Below, one piece after another: positions 54,698-63,690 of a stretch of 64,000 nt of DNA. The first letter of the stretch is position 1. Every line of letters starts with the position of its first letter. Both the position numbers and the translations under genes were made by a program. This stretch comes from JAVJRN01 sp047635055 (lineage in GTDB: Bacteria; Bacteroidota; Bacteroidia; Cytophagales; Cyclobacteriaceae): contig JBLIIJ010000003.1 in assembly GCA_047635055.1 (NCBI GenBank), positions 1 to 64,000 on the forward strand. The letters run 5' to 3'. The notes beneath the pieces are model-generated. The model worked only from the letters and a program-made list of their open reading frames with translations. It was not told the origin of the DNA and searched no databases.

Positions 54698-56050
54698 ATG
54701 ATCCTAACCACGCTCGATTGGGCATTCGTCGTTTCCTTTTTTATTCTCTCACTAGGTATTGGTATTTGGGTGGCTCGAAAGGGCAATAACAATGTCAGTG
54801 AGTATTTCGCCGCAGGGCAAAACATGCATGGTGGTTGCTAGGTGTTTCTATGGTAGCAACAACCTTTTCTACTGATACGCCAAATTTGGTTTCTGATATC
54901 GTGCGACAACAAGGCCTTTCAGGAAATTGGGCTTGGTGGTCTTTTTTATTTACCGGCATGCTCACGGTATTCGTATATGCCAAGCTATGGAAAAGATCAG
55001 GCGTGATTACGGATGTAGAATTCTATGAATTACGCTATTCGGGTAAGATGACATCTTTTCTTCGAGGATTCGAGCCCTTTATTTAGGGTTGGTTTTCAAT
55101 GTATTGATCAGGGCATTCATGATACTTGCTGCAATGAAAATAGGAGGAGTCTTATTAGGCATTTCTCCAATGCAAACTGTGCTTATTGCAGGTGTGGTGA
55201 CTGTTATCTATAGTTCTTTAGGAGGGCTAAAAGGAGTGTTAATTACAGACTTTGTTTAGTTTTTCTCTTGATAGGTGGCGCTATCATTGCAGCTGGGTGG
55301 CTCGGATTAGTGGTTACTTCTCTCATTTCCGCTTATATGAGCACGATTTCTACCCACTTGAATTGGGGGTCATCGTACATTGTCAATGATTTTTATCAAG
55401 GTTATGTCAAACCTCAGGCAAGCCAAAAAGAGTTGCTTAATGTGGGGCGACTGACCACTGTTATTTTGATGATACTGTTTATTTTGCTTGCATTGGCTTT
55501 GGAAAATGCATTAGGTGCATTTTAGATTCTCCTGCAAATTGGCGCAGGGACTGGCTTACTATTCATTCTAAGATGGTTTTGGTGGCGCGTCAATGCCTAT
55601 TCTGAAATTAGTGCGATGGTGCTTAGTTTTTTAGTAGCCATATATTTTCAGTTTGTTCATACAACTGCTGGTTTTGAACCACTTGCGTCATGGATGCAAT
55701 TGGTCATTGGCGTTGGAATTACCTCTTTAGGTTGGATTGTCGTGACATATTTATCTCCTGCCACAAGTCAACAATTGTTAATCGCATTTATTCAAAAAGT
55801 AAACCCGGGAGGACCAGGATGGAAGCGGATTATTCAGAAAAACCCAGATGTGTTGTCTAATAGAGATCAATATTGGTCATTACCTGTTGGGATTCTGGCG
55901 ATGCTGCTTGGTGCTGTCTTAGTTTATTTAGTGGTGAGAGGCACAGCTTTGCTTATTTATGGTCAGTTATTAACAGGTGTTCTTTTCATGATAATTGCCT
56001 GTATAGGAGGATTTTGGTTAATGAAGCTTTGGGATAGATTAATAAGGTAA
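54698..56050 (+). pseudogene. Decayed sodium:solute symporter (SSS family) gene
   Basis: The pieces of one SSS symporter run through three frames. From ATG 54698, frame 2 reads to SEYFAAGQNM and hits a stop at 54839; one missing base there (CCA to CA) restores LGVSMVATTFSTDTPN in frame 1. A second missing base near 55070 moves RYSGK...RGF to frame 3 (YLGLVFNVLIRAF, VIYSSLGGLKGVLITDFV), which ends in TAG at 55257. About 200 codons expected in the middle are then absent. Frame 2 resumes with WLGLVVTSLISAYMSTIS, has an in-frame TAG at 55523-55525, and continues ILLQIGAGTG to 56050. The gene cannot make a working transporter. Confidence 0.92.
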
Positions 56051-56097
56051 ACAGGCGTTGAATTTTCTTCCAAACGCCTGCGTATACATAAGTTTAA

Positions 56098-56817
56098 TCA
56101 GAAATCAGACTTGATCATTGGTACTTCTACCAAAAGTAGCTTGGCGTTGGTACTTGCCTCAATATTGAATTTATTAATATCAAATACCCCAAGTCCATCT
56201 CTTTTTGATAATTGGATATCACCAACTTTAACTTGACCGTCCAAAACAAATAAATAAACACCATTCCCTGACAAGTGCATATCATACTCAACAGACTTGT
56301 TTGCTTCAATATCTGTGAGAGAAAACCAAGCATCTTGGTTAATCCATACTGCTGAGTTATTATCTGGCGCTACAACAGTCTGTATTTTATTTATCCTATC
56401 AGCTACTCGATATGTTTTTTGTTCGTATCGAGGTTGGATATTCTTTTCCTTGGGCAACACCCAAAGTTGAAGAAAATTCACCTTTTTCGTTTTTGAGTGA
56501 TTGTATTCAGAATGCGTGAGCCCTAAGCCGGCACTCATAATTTGAACATCTCCAGTTCGGATTACTTCTGTATTGCCGGTGCTATCTTTATGCTCCAAAT
56601 CACCTTGAAGGGGAATAGAGACTATTTCCATATTATCATGCGGATGGGTCCCAAATCCCATTCCTGCATCTACAATATCATCATTGAGCACTCTCAATGC
56701 ACCAAAATTCAACCTTTCTGCATTGTAGTATCTACCAAAACTGAAGGTATGTCGACTGTTTAGCCAGCCGAACAATGCTGTTCCTCGGGAATTCGCTTTG
56801 TGAATGATCGTTTTCAT
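56098..56817 (-). CDS. Pirin-family protein
   Basis: 239 residues from the ATG at 56817, the usual start (MKTIIHKANSRG); an earlier in-frame Met would add eight residues. Bicupin with pirin motifs SRHTFSFGRYYN, GFGTHPHDNMEIVSIPLQG and GLTHSEYNHS, giving the metal-binding His/Glu of the N-terminal cupin. Bacterial pirins are linked to stress response or quercetin oxidation. It lies 33 bases after the nitroreductase gene and is probably co-transcribed with it. Confidence 0.92.
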   Translation of the reverse strand: MKTIIHKANSRGTALFGWLNSRHTFSFGRYYNAERLNFGALRVLNDDIVDAGMGFGTHPHDNMEIVSIPLQGDLEHKDSTGNTEVIRTGDVQIMSAGLGLTHSEYNHSKTKKVNFLQLWVLPKEKNIQPRYEQKTYRVADRINKIQTVVAPDNNSAVWINQDAWFSLTDIEANKSVEYDMHLSGNGVYLFVLDGQVKVGDIQLSKRDGLGVFDINKFNIEASTNAKLLLVEVPMIKSDF

Positions 56818-56850
56818 TACTTTTCTTTTAAAATGTGTCAATATCTGTGG

Positions 56851-57429
56851 TTAATGAAGTTCGCCGTGAAAGGCTATTTCGCTTAATGGCTTTCTACTTC
56901 TTGGTGCCAGCTCTCGACTTTTGAGGGGCTCTTCAAGATCATCTGCTTCTCCGTAATATCCCATTGCTATGGTGGAGATAACTGCTACTTGATCATTTAA
57001 GCTGAAAAGCTCATTGGCCTTGTCTGCAGAAAAGCCACCCATTTGATGTAAGGCAATGCCTAAAGCACTCGCTTGAATACTCATATTACCTACAGCCAAG
57101 CCCAAGTCATGTATCGCAGAACCATTCGGTTTTCCAGACCGACTCAAGAATTTGCTCACCATTGTTAATACAAGGACAGGCGCATTTTTAGCCCAGCTTT
57201 TATTTCCCTCCACCAATGTATCTACAATAAGTTGGTGGGCTTCCTCTCCCTTAAAAGCGTAGATGAATTTCCAAGGTTGTTCATTCATACTTGAAGCTGC
57301 CCAACGTGCCGCCTCAAAAAGGCTACCGATATCTTCAGGTGTAATTTTTTGCCCACTAAATGATCTTGGACTCCATCGATTTAAGATTGGCTCAATTATT
57401 TTAAAATTAGTTGTTGCTGATTTATCCAT
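56851..57429 (-). CDS. Nitroreductase-family FMN oxidoreductase
   Basis: 192 residues. Nitroreductase fold: RWSPRSFSGQKI near the N-terminus, FEAARWAASSMNEQPWKF for FMN binding, IHDLGLAVGNMSIQASALG, and IAMGYYGEADDLEEPLKSRE near the end. It uses NAD(P)H to reduce quinones, nitro compounds or related electrophiles. Two palindromes just upstream suggest repressor control. The next gene is pirin. Confidence 0.92.
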   Translation of the reverse strand: MDKSATTNFKIIEPILNRWSPRSFSGQKITPEDIGSLFEAARWAASSMNEQPWKFIYAFKGEEAHQLIVDTLVEGNKSWAKNAPVLVLTMVSKFLSRSGKPNGSAIHDLGLAVGNMSIQASALGIALHQMGGFSADKANELFSLNDQVAVISTIAMGYYGEADDLEEPLKSRELAPRSRKPLSEIAFHGELH

Positions 57430-57453
57430 TTGTATTTCTCTTAGTACAATCGA

Positions 57454-57488
57454 ATATACGTATATACATTATATGTAGTTACATATAA
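57454..57488. promoter_or_regulatory. Two palindromes, operator candidate for nitroreductase-pirin
   Basis: ATATACGTATAT (57454-57465) is a perfect 12-base palindrome, and TTATATGTA-GT-TACATATAA (57469-57488) has perfect 9-base arms. They lie 25-59 bases upstream of the nitroreductase start, where a repressor would overlap the promoter. The TA-rich inverted form fits MarR- or HxlR-type regulators; no such regulator gene is nearby. Confidence 0.6.
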
Positions 57489-57572
57489 AAAGATAATCGC
57501 ATATTTTCTATCTTAAATACTGCTTAAATTTTTCGAAAATTATGATTTACAGAAAATATATAATGGGATTGG

Positions 57573-58382
57573 TTAGGCTTCCTTACTCGGGGGGCTTTCT
57601 TGGTCGCCGAGTTTAGCCAATATTTGATCAATTTTTTCATTGAGATGATCCACTTTAGCTTCGAGATCTTCATTGTTGTCCATCACCATTTCATCAACGA
57701 AAATGGCATTCATGATCGACATCCCGAATATACCTCCAGTCAGTACGGTTAAGAAGAAGAAGAGTCGAGTAAATACCGGTTTCATGGATCCTTCCTCTGA
57801 GTTTTCAATTATTGCGGTGGGGAATTCATTCCATCCTTCCATCGTGAAGAGTTGAAAGATACTATTCAGACTAATGGCAGGATCTCCAAAAAACTGAGGT
57901 GCTTCATTTCTAAATAGATGACTGCTCAATACGGCTAATAACACACTATAAATGATAAGTGCAACAAATACGAATATAGAAGCTTTAAAAGCCCTGGCTA
58001 TACCAGCGAACATCTTATTGATATTTGGAATGAACCTCATGAATCTAAGAATCCGAAGGACTCTCAAAACTCTAAATACAAGTAAGTAGGAGATATCAGG
58101 TATGTGAATAATAAGTTCAAATAGGGAAGGAACGGATATCAGCACCAATACAAAATCAAACTGATTCCAAGAGTTAGAAATATAATGTTTCCAACCTCGC
58201 ATTCCGATTTTAACCAGTAGCTCAAGCACAAAAAAGATGGTGAAGGCATAGTCTACGATTACGAACCCACGGTTGAATTCGAACTGCGTATAACCCATTA
58301 AAAATAGCAATATGGAGTTTGCCACAATTGCTATGATGATGAGCCATTCGTTAGTGAATAATTTTATTATTCTTGATATCAT
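57573..58382 (-). CDS. Voltage-gated-type cation channel (BacNav-like)
   Basis: 269 residues with six transmembrane segments: S1 about 13-31, S2 40-60, S3 74-93, S4 98-118, S5 130-157, pore loop 170-190, S6 203-233. S4 carries five arginines three apart (R104, R107, R110, R113, R116). The pore reads TMEGWNE (180-186), aligned with the TLESWSM filter of bacterial sodium channels: Glu182 is the selectivity acid, with Gly at the next position and an added Glu186. S6 ends in NAIFVDEMV and a coiled coil (about 238-259) follows, as in tetrameric BacNav proteins. The ion carried may be calcium rather than sodium. It lies 10 bases after the helix-hairpin-helix barrel gene. Confidence 0.9.
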   Translation of the reverse strand: MISRIIKLFTNEWLIIIAIVANSILLFLMGYTQFEFNRGFVIVDYAFTIFFVLELLVKIGMRGWKHYISNSWNQFDFVLVLISVPSLFELIIHIPDISYLLVFRVLRVLRILRFMRFIPNINKMFAGIARAFKASIFVFVALIIYSVLLAVLSSHLFRNEAPQFFGDPAISLNSIFQLFTMEGWNEFPTAIIENSEEGSMKPVFTRLFFFLTVLTGGIFGMSIMNAIFVDEMVMDNNEDLEAKVDHLNEKIDQILAKLGDQESPPSKEA

Positions 58383-58392
58383 TGAAGTCTTC

Positions 58393-60429
58393 TCAAAGTT
58401 TTAATCGGATCATGAATTTCACATCGGTACGCCGACTACCGTCTATTTCGTTTTGGCCTGAGCCAACGCTATTTCTATCCGCAAAGTTAAACCTAGAAAT
58501 TCTTAACCACGTGGTGAGGTTCCTAAAAACCTGATATTGAAATAGGAAATAATTTCTTAACCCACGTCCGTTATATGCAGGAAATGAAAACGCGTATAAT
58601 ACATCTTTTTCATAAACGTATTGGCGGTTAACAAAGTCGTCCGTATCAAAAATTGCAGCACGGGTACTTATTTTAAATTTTTTAAAACGTAAGTTCAAAT
58701 CTTGAATCAAAGCATAACCAGAAGTTAAATTCTCATCTAGCCGATAGGAGGAAGATTGGATTCTGGTTTTCATACTTAGTATTTCATTCAGTTTGTAATC
58801 TACATTTAAAATGTAGTTGTTTTTGACTCCTTCTTTTAAAGTATTAAGGTTTGATTCGTCATCGGAAAAGTTAACAGCTCTACTTTCAGCCCTCATTTGT
58901 GCATACATGCTTATGCTTCTTGATATTTTGTAGGTAAATCGCCCAAGGTATTCATATCCACTTGATGGCGCTTCAGCTCCGAAACGTAACCATGGAAATG
59001 AAAACCTATCATAATAAAGAGCGAATTCATATTTCCGAGAGGGCCGTATTTTCAGCCCCCAGTAGACCCCCTTTTCATTGATTACTCGTGAGTTTTCTCC
59101 AAAGGCATTACCATAGAATGAATGAAAATCTTTGGCATAGTTTCTTAATACCATACTCATGTCTATTTTGGGTGTAAGACTCGCCATCCATCCGCCAACA
59201 GCGCCAATTCCACCTGAAGACGATTGCGCTATTTCTCCAAAAATTATAAAATTTTGCCAGCCGTAGTTAAAAAAACCACTGTAAAGACTATTTTGATCTC
59301 CTTTAAATTCAAACTGGTTGTAGTTATTTGGCTTTCTTTGAATAGGGTTATTAAAAAAAGTGTGCAGACTGGCGACACCAATTTTGAAACGACTGTTAAA
59401 TTCATATTCGACAATTGCGCCAATATTTTGTTCATTGATTTGATTTCTTGAATTCAATTCAGCATCGGTTCGATGAAAACCAGTCGCTTGAACGGAATTC
59501 ACAAATTCCTCAAAATCAGAATAGGTGGTATCATTGATCAAGTTAGCATCTTGGTTTAGCCTTGAATAGAAAGTTGAAAAGGAGAGGTTATCTCTTTTGA
59601 GCGTAGTACCGGCCCCACGAAAAAAGCCAGATTCAAGAACCGAAGCATAAGGTCTAATACCTGTTGAATTCCGTTTGGTGGAGTTCACGGTTTCAGATCC
59701 CTTTCCAGCCCCAAAACCAGCCCCAAAGACCAATCCTTGTCCATATTGCAATTGAAAATCACCAATAGCGATTGTTTGAAAAATACCTTTATTTTCAAGA
59801 AAAATATGCCCAGAATAATAATCCAAACCATATTGTTTATTCTTAGGATTCCACAGATACGCTTCACCAGCATCCTTTTCAAAGGTAAACCCAAGACTAA
59901 AGTCTCTGGATCGACTGACTCGGTATCTACCATAGATTGTGGATGGGCCTCCATTGAAATTCCCATCATTTCTATATCCGGCCTGTTTTTCAACAACTCT
60001 GCTATACCGTAGTAAAAAATAATTATTAGTTTCTTCTCGAATACGTTGTGCTAAAGAGCGGCTATCTAGCCGTTCATTAACCATCACAAATGGAAGGAGA
60101 TCAAAAATGGTGTTTAGATTAAACCCATCGATTGTTTGAAGTTCATTTATGGAAAGCAGCTTTCCATTTTCTTCTATGTGTTGAAAAAAATTATTTATTT
60201 GAAATGGAGTAAGCAAGTAAAGTGCCGATATCTCTTCTCTTGTCGCGTTGTTCAGATTAATAGGGTTTGTCTGATAGAGTAGGAGTGACTCGTAAATATC
60301 TTCGTAATTGATGTCAGCGTCCTGTACTTGAAACAATCTTTCGGCAAATTGCTCTAAATCGATTTGTCGATCCTGTGAATAGATGAAAGTGTAACAATAA
60401 ATAAAAAGCATTGTGAAAATAAATCTCAT
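58393..60429 (-). CDS. Helix-hairpin-helix outer-membrane beta-barrel protein
   Basis: 678 residues. Signal peptide (about 1-18, ending FIYSQ). Residues about 55-125 contain paired helix-hairpin-helix units (NLNNATREEISALYLLTPFQ, LLSINELQTIDGFNLNTI) of the ComEA type. The remaining ~530 residues form a large barrel with strands such as FSLGFTFEKDAG, LQYGQGLVFGAGFGAG and NYFLFQYQVFRNL. The combination is widespread in Bacteroidota; its function is not known. Start overlaps the PorV-like gene stop by four bases (ATGA). Confidence 0.85.
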   Translation of the reverse strand: MRFIFTMLFIYCYTFIYSQDRQIDLEQFAERLFQVQDADINYEDIYESLLLYQTNPINLNNATREEISALYLLTPFQINNFFQHIEENGKLLSINELQTIDGFNLNTIFDLLPFVMVNERLDSRSLAQRIREETNNYFLLRYSRVVEKQAGYRNDGNFNGGPSTIYGRYRVSRSRDFSLGFTFEKDAGEAYLWNPKNKQYGLDYYSGHIFLENKGIFQTIAIGDFQLQYGQGLVFGAGFGAGKGSETVNSTKRNSTGIRPYASVLESGFFRGAGTTLKRDNLSFSTFYSRLNQDANLINDTTYSDFEEFVNSVQATGFHRTDAELNSRNQINEQNIGAIVEYEFNSRFKIGVASLHTFFNNPIQRKPNNYNQFEFKGDQNSLYSGFFNYGWQNFIIFGEIAQSSSGGIGAVGGWMASLTPKIDMSMVLRNYAKDFHSFYGNAFGENSRVINEKGVYWGLKIRPSRKYEFALYYDRFSFPWLRFGAEAPSSGYEYLGRFTYKISRSISMYAQMRAESRAVNFSDDESNLNTLKEGVKNNYILNVDYKLNEILSMKTRIQSSSYRLDENLTSGYALIQDLNLRFKKFKISTRAAIFDTDDFVNRQYVYEKDVLYAFSFPAYNGRGLRNYFLFQYQVFRNLTTWLRISRFNFADRNSVGSGQNEIDGSRRTDVKFMIRLKL

Positions 60430-61217
60430 TTTGCTTTGAACTGATAGGTGATTGATATTTCATGAATGGAACTTAAATCAGTATTATCGACAAATGCATA
60501 ATCAAGGTTAAACGATTTCAGGACATAACCAATACCATAAGAGGAGCGAACCGGACTTGTTTGTAATCCTGTCCTAAGGTAGATAGGAGCAATTATTTGA
60601 TATTCAACTCCTGCTCGAAAAACTTGGTCTAGATCAATGTCTTTTTCCGTTTCAATATTTATCATTAGTCCATTTATAGGCCTGTAAGAAAGTCCGGCTT
60701 TCATTACTGTAGGTATCAGCGCTGATTTCTGAAAATTGTAAATGTGTGCTGCTAAAAGTAGATTTTCTTTTAGGTTCACAGTCCCTCCAAATTCAATAGC
60801 CAACCTTCTTTTAGTTTCAAGGCCTTCAATCGTATATTGGACTACATTAATACCTACACCGAGACTAATCATATCCAACTTATGACCTATGGCAAGTTTT
60901 ATTTTTTGCTCATTGAAAAGGTCACCTCCAAAACGGAAAACGCCAATGCCAATTGTTGCCCAATCGTGTGCATAAGTTATTCCACCAGCAATACTTTGAA
61001 GCTCGCCAATGTTGTATCTATTTTGATAGCCAAGAAATGAGCTACTGTTTTCAATCAATCCAAGGCTCCCAATATTATTAAAAAGAGACCATCCATCCAT
61101 TAATGTTGAAGACGCCTGACCAATACCAGCGCTTCTTGCTCCGAAATTGTATTGGCCATCTTGACTATATGCACAAAGAATATTAAAGACAAAGAAAACG
61201 ACTGTCACTAAACGCAT
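60426..61217 (-). CDS. PorV/PorQ-like outer-membrane protein
   Basis: 263 residues. Signal peptide ends near CAYSQ (about 19). FGARSAGIGQASSTLMDGW followed by LFNNIGSLGL is the N-terminal plug-like motif of PorV/PorQ and UPF0164 proteins, a FadL-like barrel group with roles in type IX secretion. This member is shorter than typical PorV (about 370 or more). Without the C-terminal secretion genes nearby, a T9SS role remains inference. It is the first gene of a likely three-gene unit with the HhH barrel and the channel. Confidence 0.78.
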   Translation of the reverse strand: MRLVTVVFFVFNILCAYSQDGQYNFGARSAGIGQASSTLMDGWSLFNNIGSLGLIENSSSFLGYQNRYNIGELQSIAGGITYAHDWATIGIGVFRFGGDLFNEQKIKLAIGHKLDMISLGVGINVVQYTIEGLETKRRLAIEFGGTVNLKENLLLAAHIYNFQKSALIPTVMKAGLSYRPINGLMINIETEKDIDLDQVFRAGVEYQIIAPIYLRTGLQTSPVRSSYGIGYVLKSFNLDYAFVDNTDLSSIHEISITYQFKAK

Positions 61218-61271
61218 AATTGAAGCTAGTTTTTTTCAATTAATTAATCAATAGGATATCTTTAAGTGGCT

Positions 61272-61895
61272 ATGAATTTATTCAGATTTTGTTCTTTTTT
61301 ATTTTTCATTATGCATTTTTCAGATTGTGTAGCGCAAGATACTTTATACTATAAATCAGGATCTATGAAAGCTCATGGCGACCTTATAGAAAGTCAGAAA
61401 AATGGAACATGGACTTACTTCTATCCAAATGCTTTAAAAAGTGCATCATTGACATTCGCCTATGGAGCGCTTAATGGAGCACAGTTTTATTATTATGACA
61501 ATGGAACGTTAAAGGCTATTGAGTTTTGGGAAAACGATTTGCAGGAGGATTCCGCTACATATTATTATAGCAATGGAGTTTTAGAAAAAAAAGGCTGCTT
61601 TGAAGGGAGTCTTTATAAAGGCGATTGGGTGTTCTTTTATGAGAATACAAATTTGAAAAGGGAAGGAGCATATTTATTTGGTTTACCGACAGGGCATTGG
61701 GACTTTTACCATGAAAACGGTACCATTGAACAGTCAGGCTCGTTTGTAGAAGGTAAGCAGCAAGGATTATGGAAATATTATGACAACCTTGGTCATCAAA
61801 CGTACGAGGGAAATCTGGATAAGGATAGGAGGACTGGGGTTTGGTATTTTTTCACCAATTCTGGAAAAAAGAAAAATTGGAAGAATTTTAATTAG
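61272..61895 (+). CDS. MORN/YwqK-type repeat exported protein
   Basis: About 207 residues from the ATG at 61272; a GTG two codons earlier is possible. Signal peptide ends near SDCVAQ. Seven or eight MORN_2-type repeats fill the mature part (for example GTWTYFYPNALKSAS, GHWDFYHENGTIEQSG, GLWKYYDNLGHQTYEG). It is a short relative of the 614-residue MORN protein in this window, without the barrel domain. Function unknown. Overlap with the Omp85 gene is TTAG. Confidence 0.83.
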   Translation: MNLFRFCSFLFFIMHFSDCVAQDTLYYKSGSMKAHGDLIESQKNGTWTYFYPNALKSASLTFAYGALNGAQFYYYDNGTLKAIEFWENDLQEDSATYYYSNGVLEKKGCFEGSLYKGDWVFFYENTNLKREGAYLFGLPTGHWDFYHENGTIEQSGSFVEGKQQGLWKYYDNLGHQTYEGNLDKDRRTGVWYFFTNSGKKKNWKNFN

Positions 61896-63361
61896 AATTC
61901 AACCTTCACACCTAAATAGACATTGTAATCACCCTCAGCGTTGATTGATGCTTCCACTTGAGGAAGCAGGTCGTTGATGGTTAAAAAATCAAGACCAACA
62001 CCTATGCCATATAAAAATCGATTGCTCAATCGGTCGCTGGTTGTGTGATCAGAATAATTTGCTGTCCATCCAGTGTCAACGAAGAGCTTCGCAAATACCT
62101 GAAGAGGTACTTTCTGAAACTGTTTTAATGGCATTATTCGTGAAATATCTGTGGTATACCCAAAAAGCTTTCTCTTTAATGAGATCTTCGTGAGGAAATT
62201 GGTGTGTCCTTCGATTAATTCCTTGTTATAGCCCCGAACTAAATAATTACCATAACCTAGTCCGCTGAAATTAAAATAAGGGACGTCATTTTGTGATGAG
62301 ATAAACCCAGAGACATTAAATCCTAAATAAAACTTATTCTTGAGTTCGAAGTATTTGCTAAATCGGGCGGTAAGGCGCCATATATCCGCATCACCAAAGA
62401 GCCCAATCCCTACTTTTTCTACAAAACCAAAGAAATAATATCCTCGTAATGGATAATTCCGATTATTTCTTTGGTCATCTGCAAAAGCATACGCGAGTTT
62501 GAATAAACGTTGTTGCGTTCGCCCTTCTCCAAAATAGTTTGGATTAAAAAAGGCCAATGTGTCAGATATTCTACGGTCGTTATATTGTAAAAGGACTTGA
62601 TGATATTGGTAGAAATTGGGTCTGAAAGAATAGTTAATGTTGGATGCGAATGTTGTACGATTGATTTGATCTAGATCTATTTCATTGTTCAATATTTCTG
62701 TTCTATGATCGAAAGTTTGATAAGCTACACCTTCTCTTATTTCTGAATAATTAACCCCGAATTGTAATCCGTGTCTCAGAGATTTTTCGATATAAGGTAT
62801 CTTATACTCTAAGAGTAGTTGTCTTTCAAGCCCAATTTGGCCACCGACAATCAACCTTTCCTTTCTTCCTCGGAAATTATACTTGTCGAGTTTTAATCCA
62901 AAATTGAATCGGTCGAAGCTTCCATTTCGGTTGAAAAGCCAATCATTGATATTTCGATCTCCAAGCTCAGCATTGAGCGAAGGATAGAAATACCACCTTT
63001 CCGTAACCTTGATGAAGAGATCTACCGAAGTATCGTCGCGGACTAGAATGGTCAGTTCTGCTGTATTAAAAAGATTGGTATTGTATATTTTATTTCGATC
63101 TTCCTGTCGAATGGCATACAATAAGTTTAGCGGTACAATCTCACCCTTCTTGTAGGTAAGTTCTCTCGTTATTATTTCTTTTTTTGTCTTGGCATTTCCC
63201 AAAATGAAAACGTCATGGATTGTCACAAGTCTGGTGCTTAATGAATCAGTAATGACCGCACCAGTACTATCATTTTGGGATAAGGAAATTTGAATGGACT
63301 CCCCTCTTAAAGGGAGCCATATTAAGCAAAAACAAAACATCAATTTATTAATCAACTTCAT
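61892..63361 (-). CDS. Omp85-type outer-membrane protein with a single POTRA domain
   Basis: About 489 residues from the ATG at 63361, which gives a signal peptide ending near PLRGES; starting at 63418 would add 19 residues before it. One POTRA domain (about 45-120; VTIHDVFILGNAKTKKEIIT) is followed by a BamA/TamA-like barrel with a GLGYGNYLVRGYNKELIEG loop and the terminal strand VYLGVKVEF. This is a minimal Omp85 form common in Bacteroidota. What it inserts or exports is unknown. Confidence 0.88.
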   Translation of the reverse strand: MKLINKLMFCFCLIWLPLRGESIQISLSQNDSTGAVITDSLSTRLVTIHDVFILGNAKTKKEIITRELTYKKGEIVPLNLLYAIRQEDRNKIYNTNLFNTAELTILVRDDTSVDLFIKVTERWYFYPSLNAELGDRNINDWLFNRNGSFDRFNFGLKLDKYNFRGRKERLIVGGQIGLERQLLLEYKIPYIEKSLRHGLQFGVNYSEIREGVAYQTFDHRTEILNNEIDLDQINRTTFASNINYSFRPNFYQYHQVLLQYNDRRISDTLAFFNPNYFGEGRTQQRLFKLAYAFADDQRNNRNYPLRGYYFFGFVEKVGIGLFGDADIWRLTARFSKYFELKNKFYLGFNVSGFISSQNDVPYFNFSGLGYGNYLVRGYNKELIEGHTNFLTKISLKRKLFGYTTDISRIMPLKQFQKVPLQVFAKLFVDTGWTANYSDHTTSDRLSNRFLYGIGVGLDFLTINDLLPQVEASINAEGDYNVYLGVKVEF

Positions 63362-63468
63362 ATATTCTTCACCGCTCAACTCTTCTGTGTTGATATTCTT
63401 GCATTTCTTGATGTGCAAACTGAATTAATTTTATTGATTGCACCAAATTTGATGCCTATTTTTGACGT

Positions 63469-63690
63469 GTGAAAAACATATTACGAAAGATATTTATTTT
63501 ACCTGTCTTATTTTATCAGTACTGTATATCACCATTAATGCCTTCTACCTGTAGATATACACCTACTTGTTCCAACTATGCGAAAGAGGCTATTATTAAA
63601 CATGGAATAATAAAAGGTGGAAAATTGGCCATTAAAAGAATTTTTAGTTGCCATCCATGGGGAGGAAGTGGTTATGATCCTGTACCATAA
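63469..63690 (+). CDS. yidD: Membrane protein insertion efficiency factor YidD
   Basis: 73 residues from GTG at 63469. YidD signature: LFYQYCISPLMPSTCRYTPT, CSNYAKEAIIKHG and CHPWGGSGYDPVP, with conserved cysteines. It is a small peripheral inner-membrane protein that helps YidC-dependent insertion. It stands alone rather than in an rnpA-yidD-yidC cluster. It overlaps nadE by 19 bases tail to tail. Confidence 0.95.
   Translation: MKNILRKIFILPVLFYQYCISPLMPSTCRYTPTCSNYAKEAIIKHGIIKGGKLAIKRIFSCHPWGGSGYDPVP

Noticed and set aside
54835..55525. Two short membrane-protein frames that look like separate small genes
   Set aside because: They are the frame-1 and frame-2 pieces of the same broken SSS symporter; order and content follow one family alignment.
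63457..63464. TATTTTTG as a promoter -7 box for yidD
   Set aside because: The predicted start of transcription would fall at or after the GTG start codon; only a leaderless message would fit.
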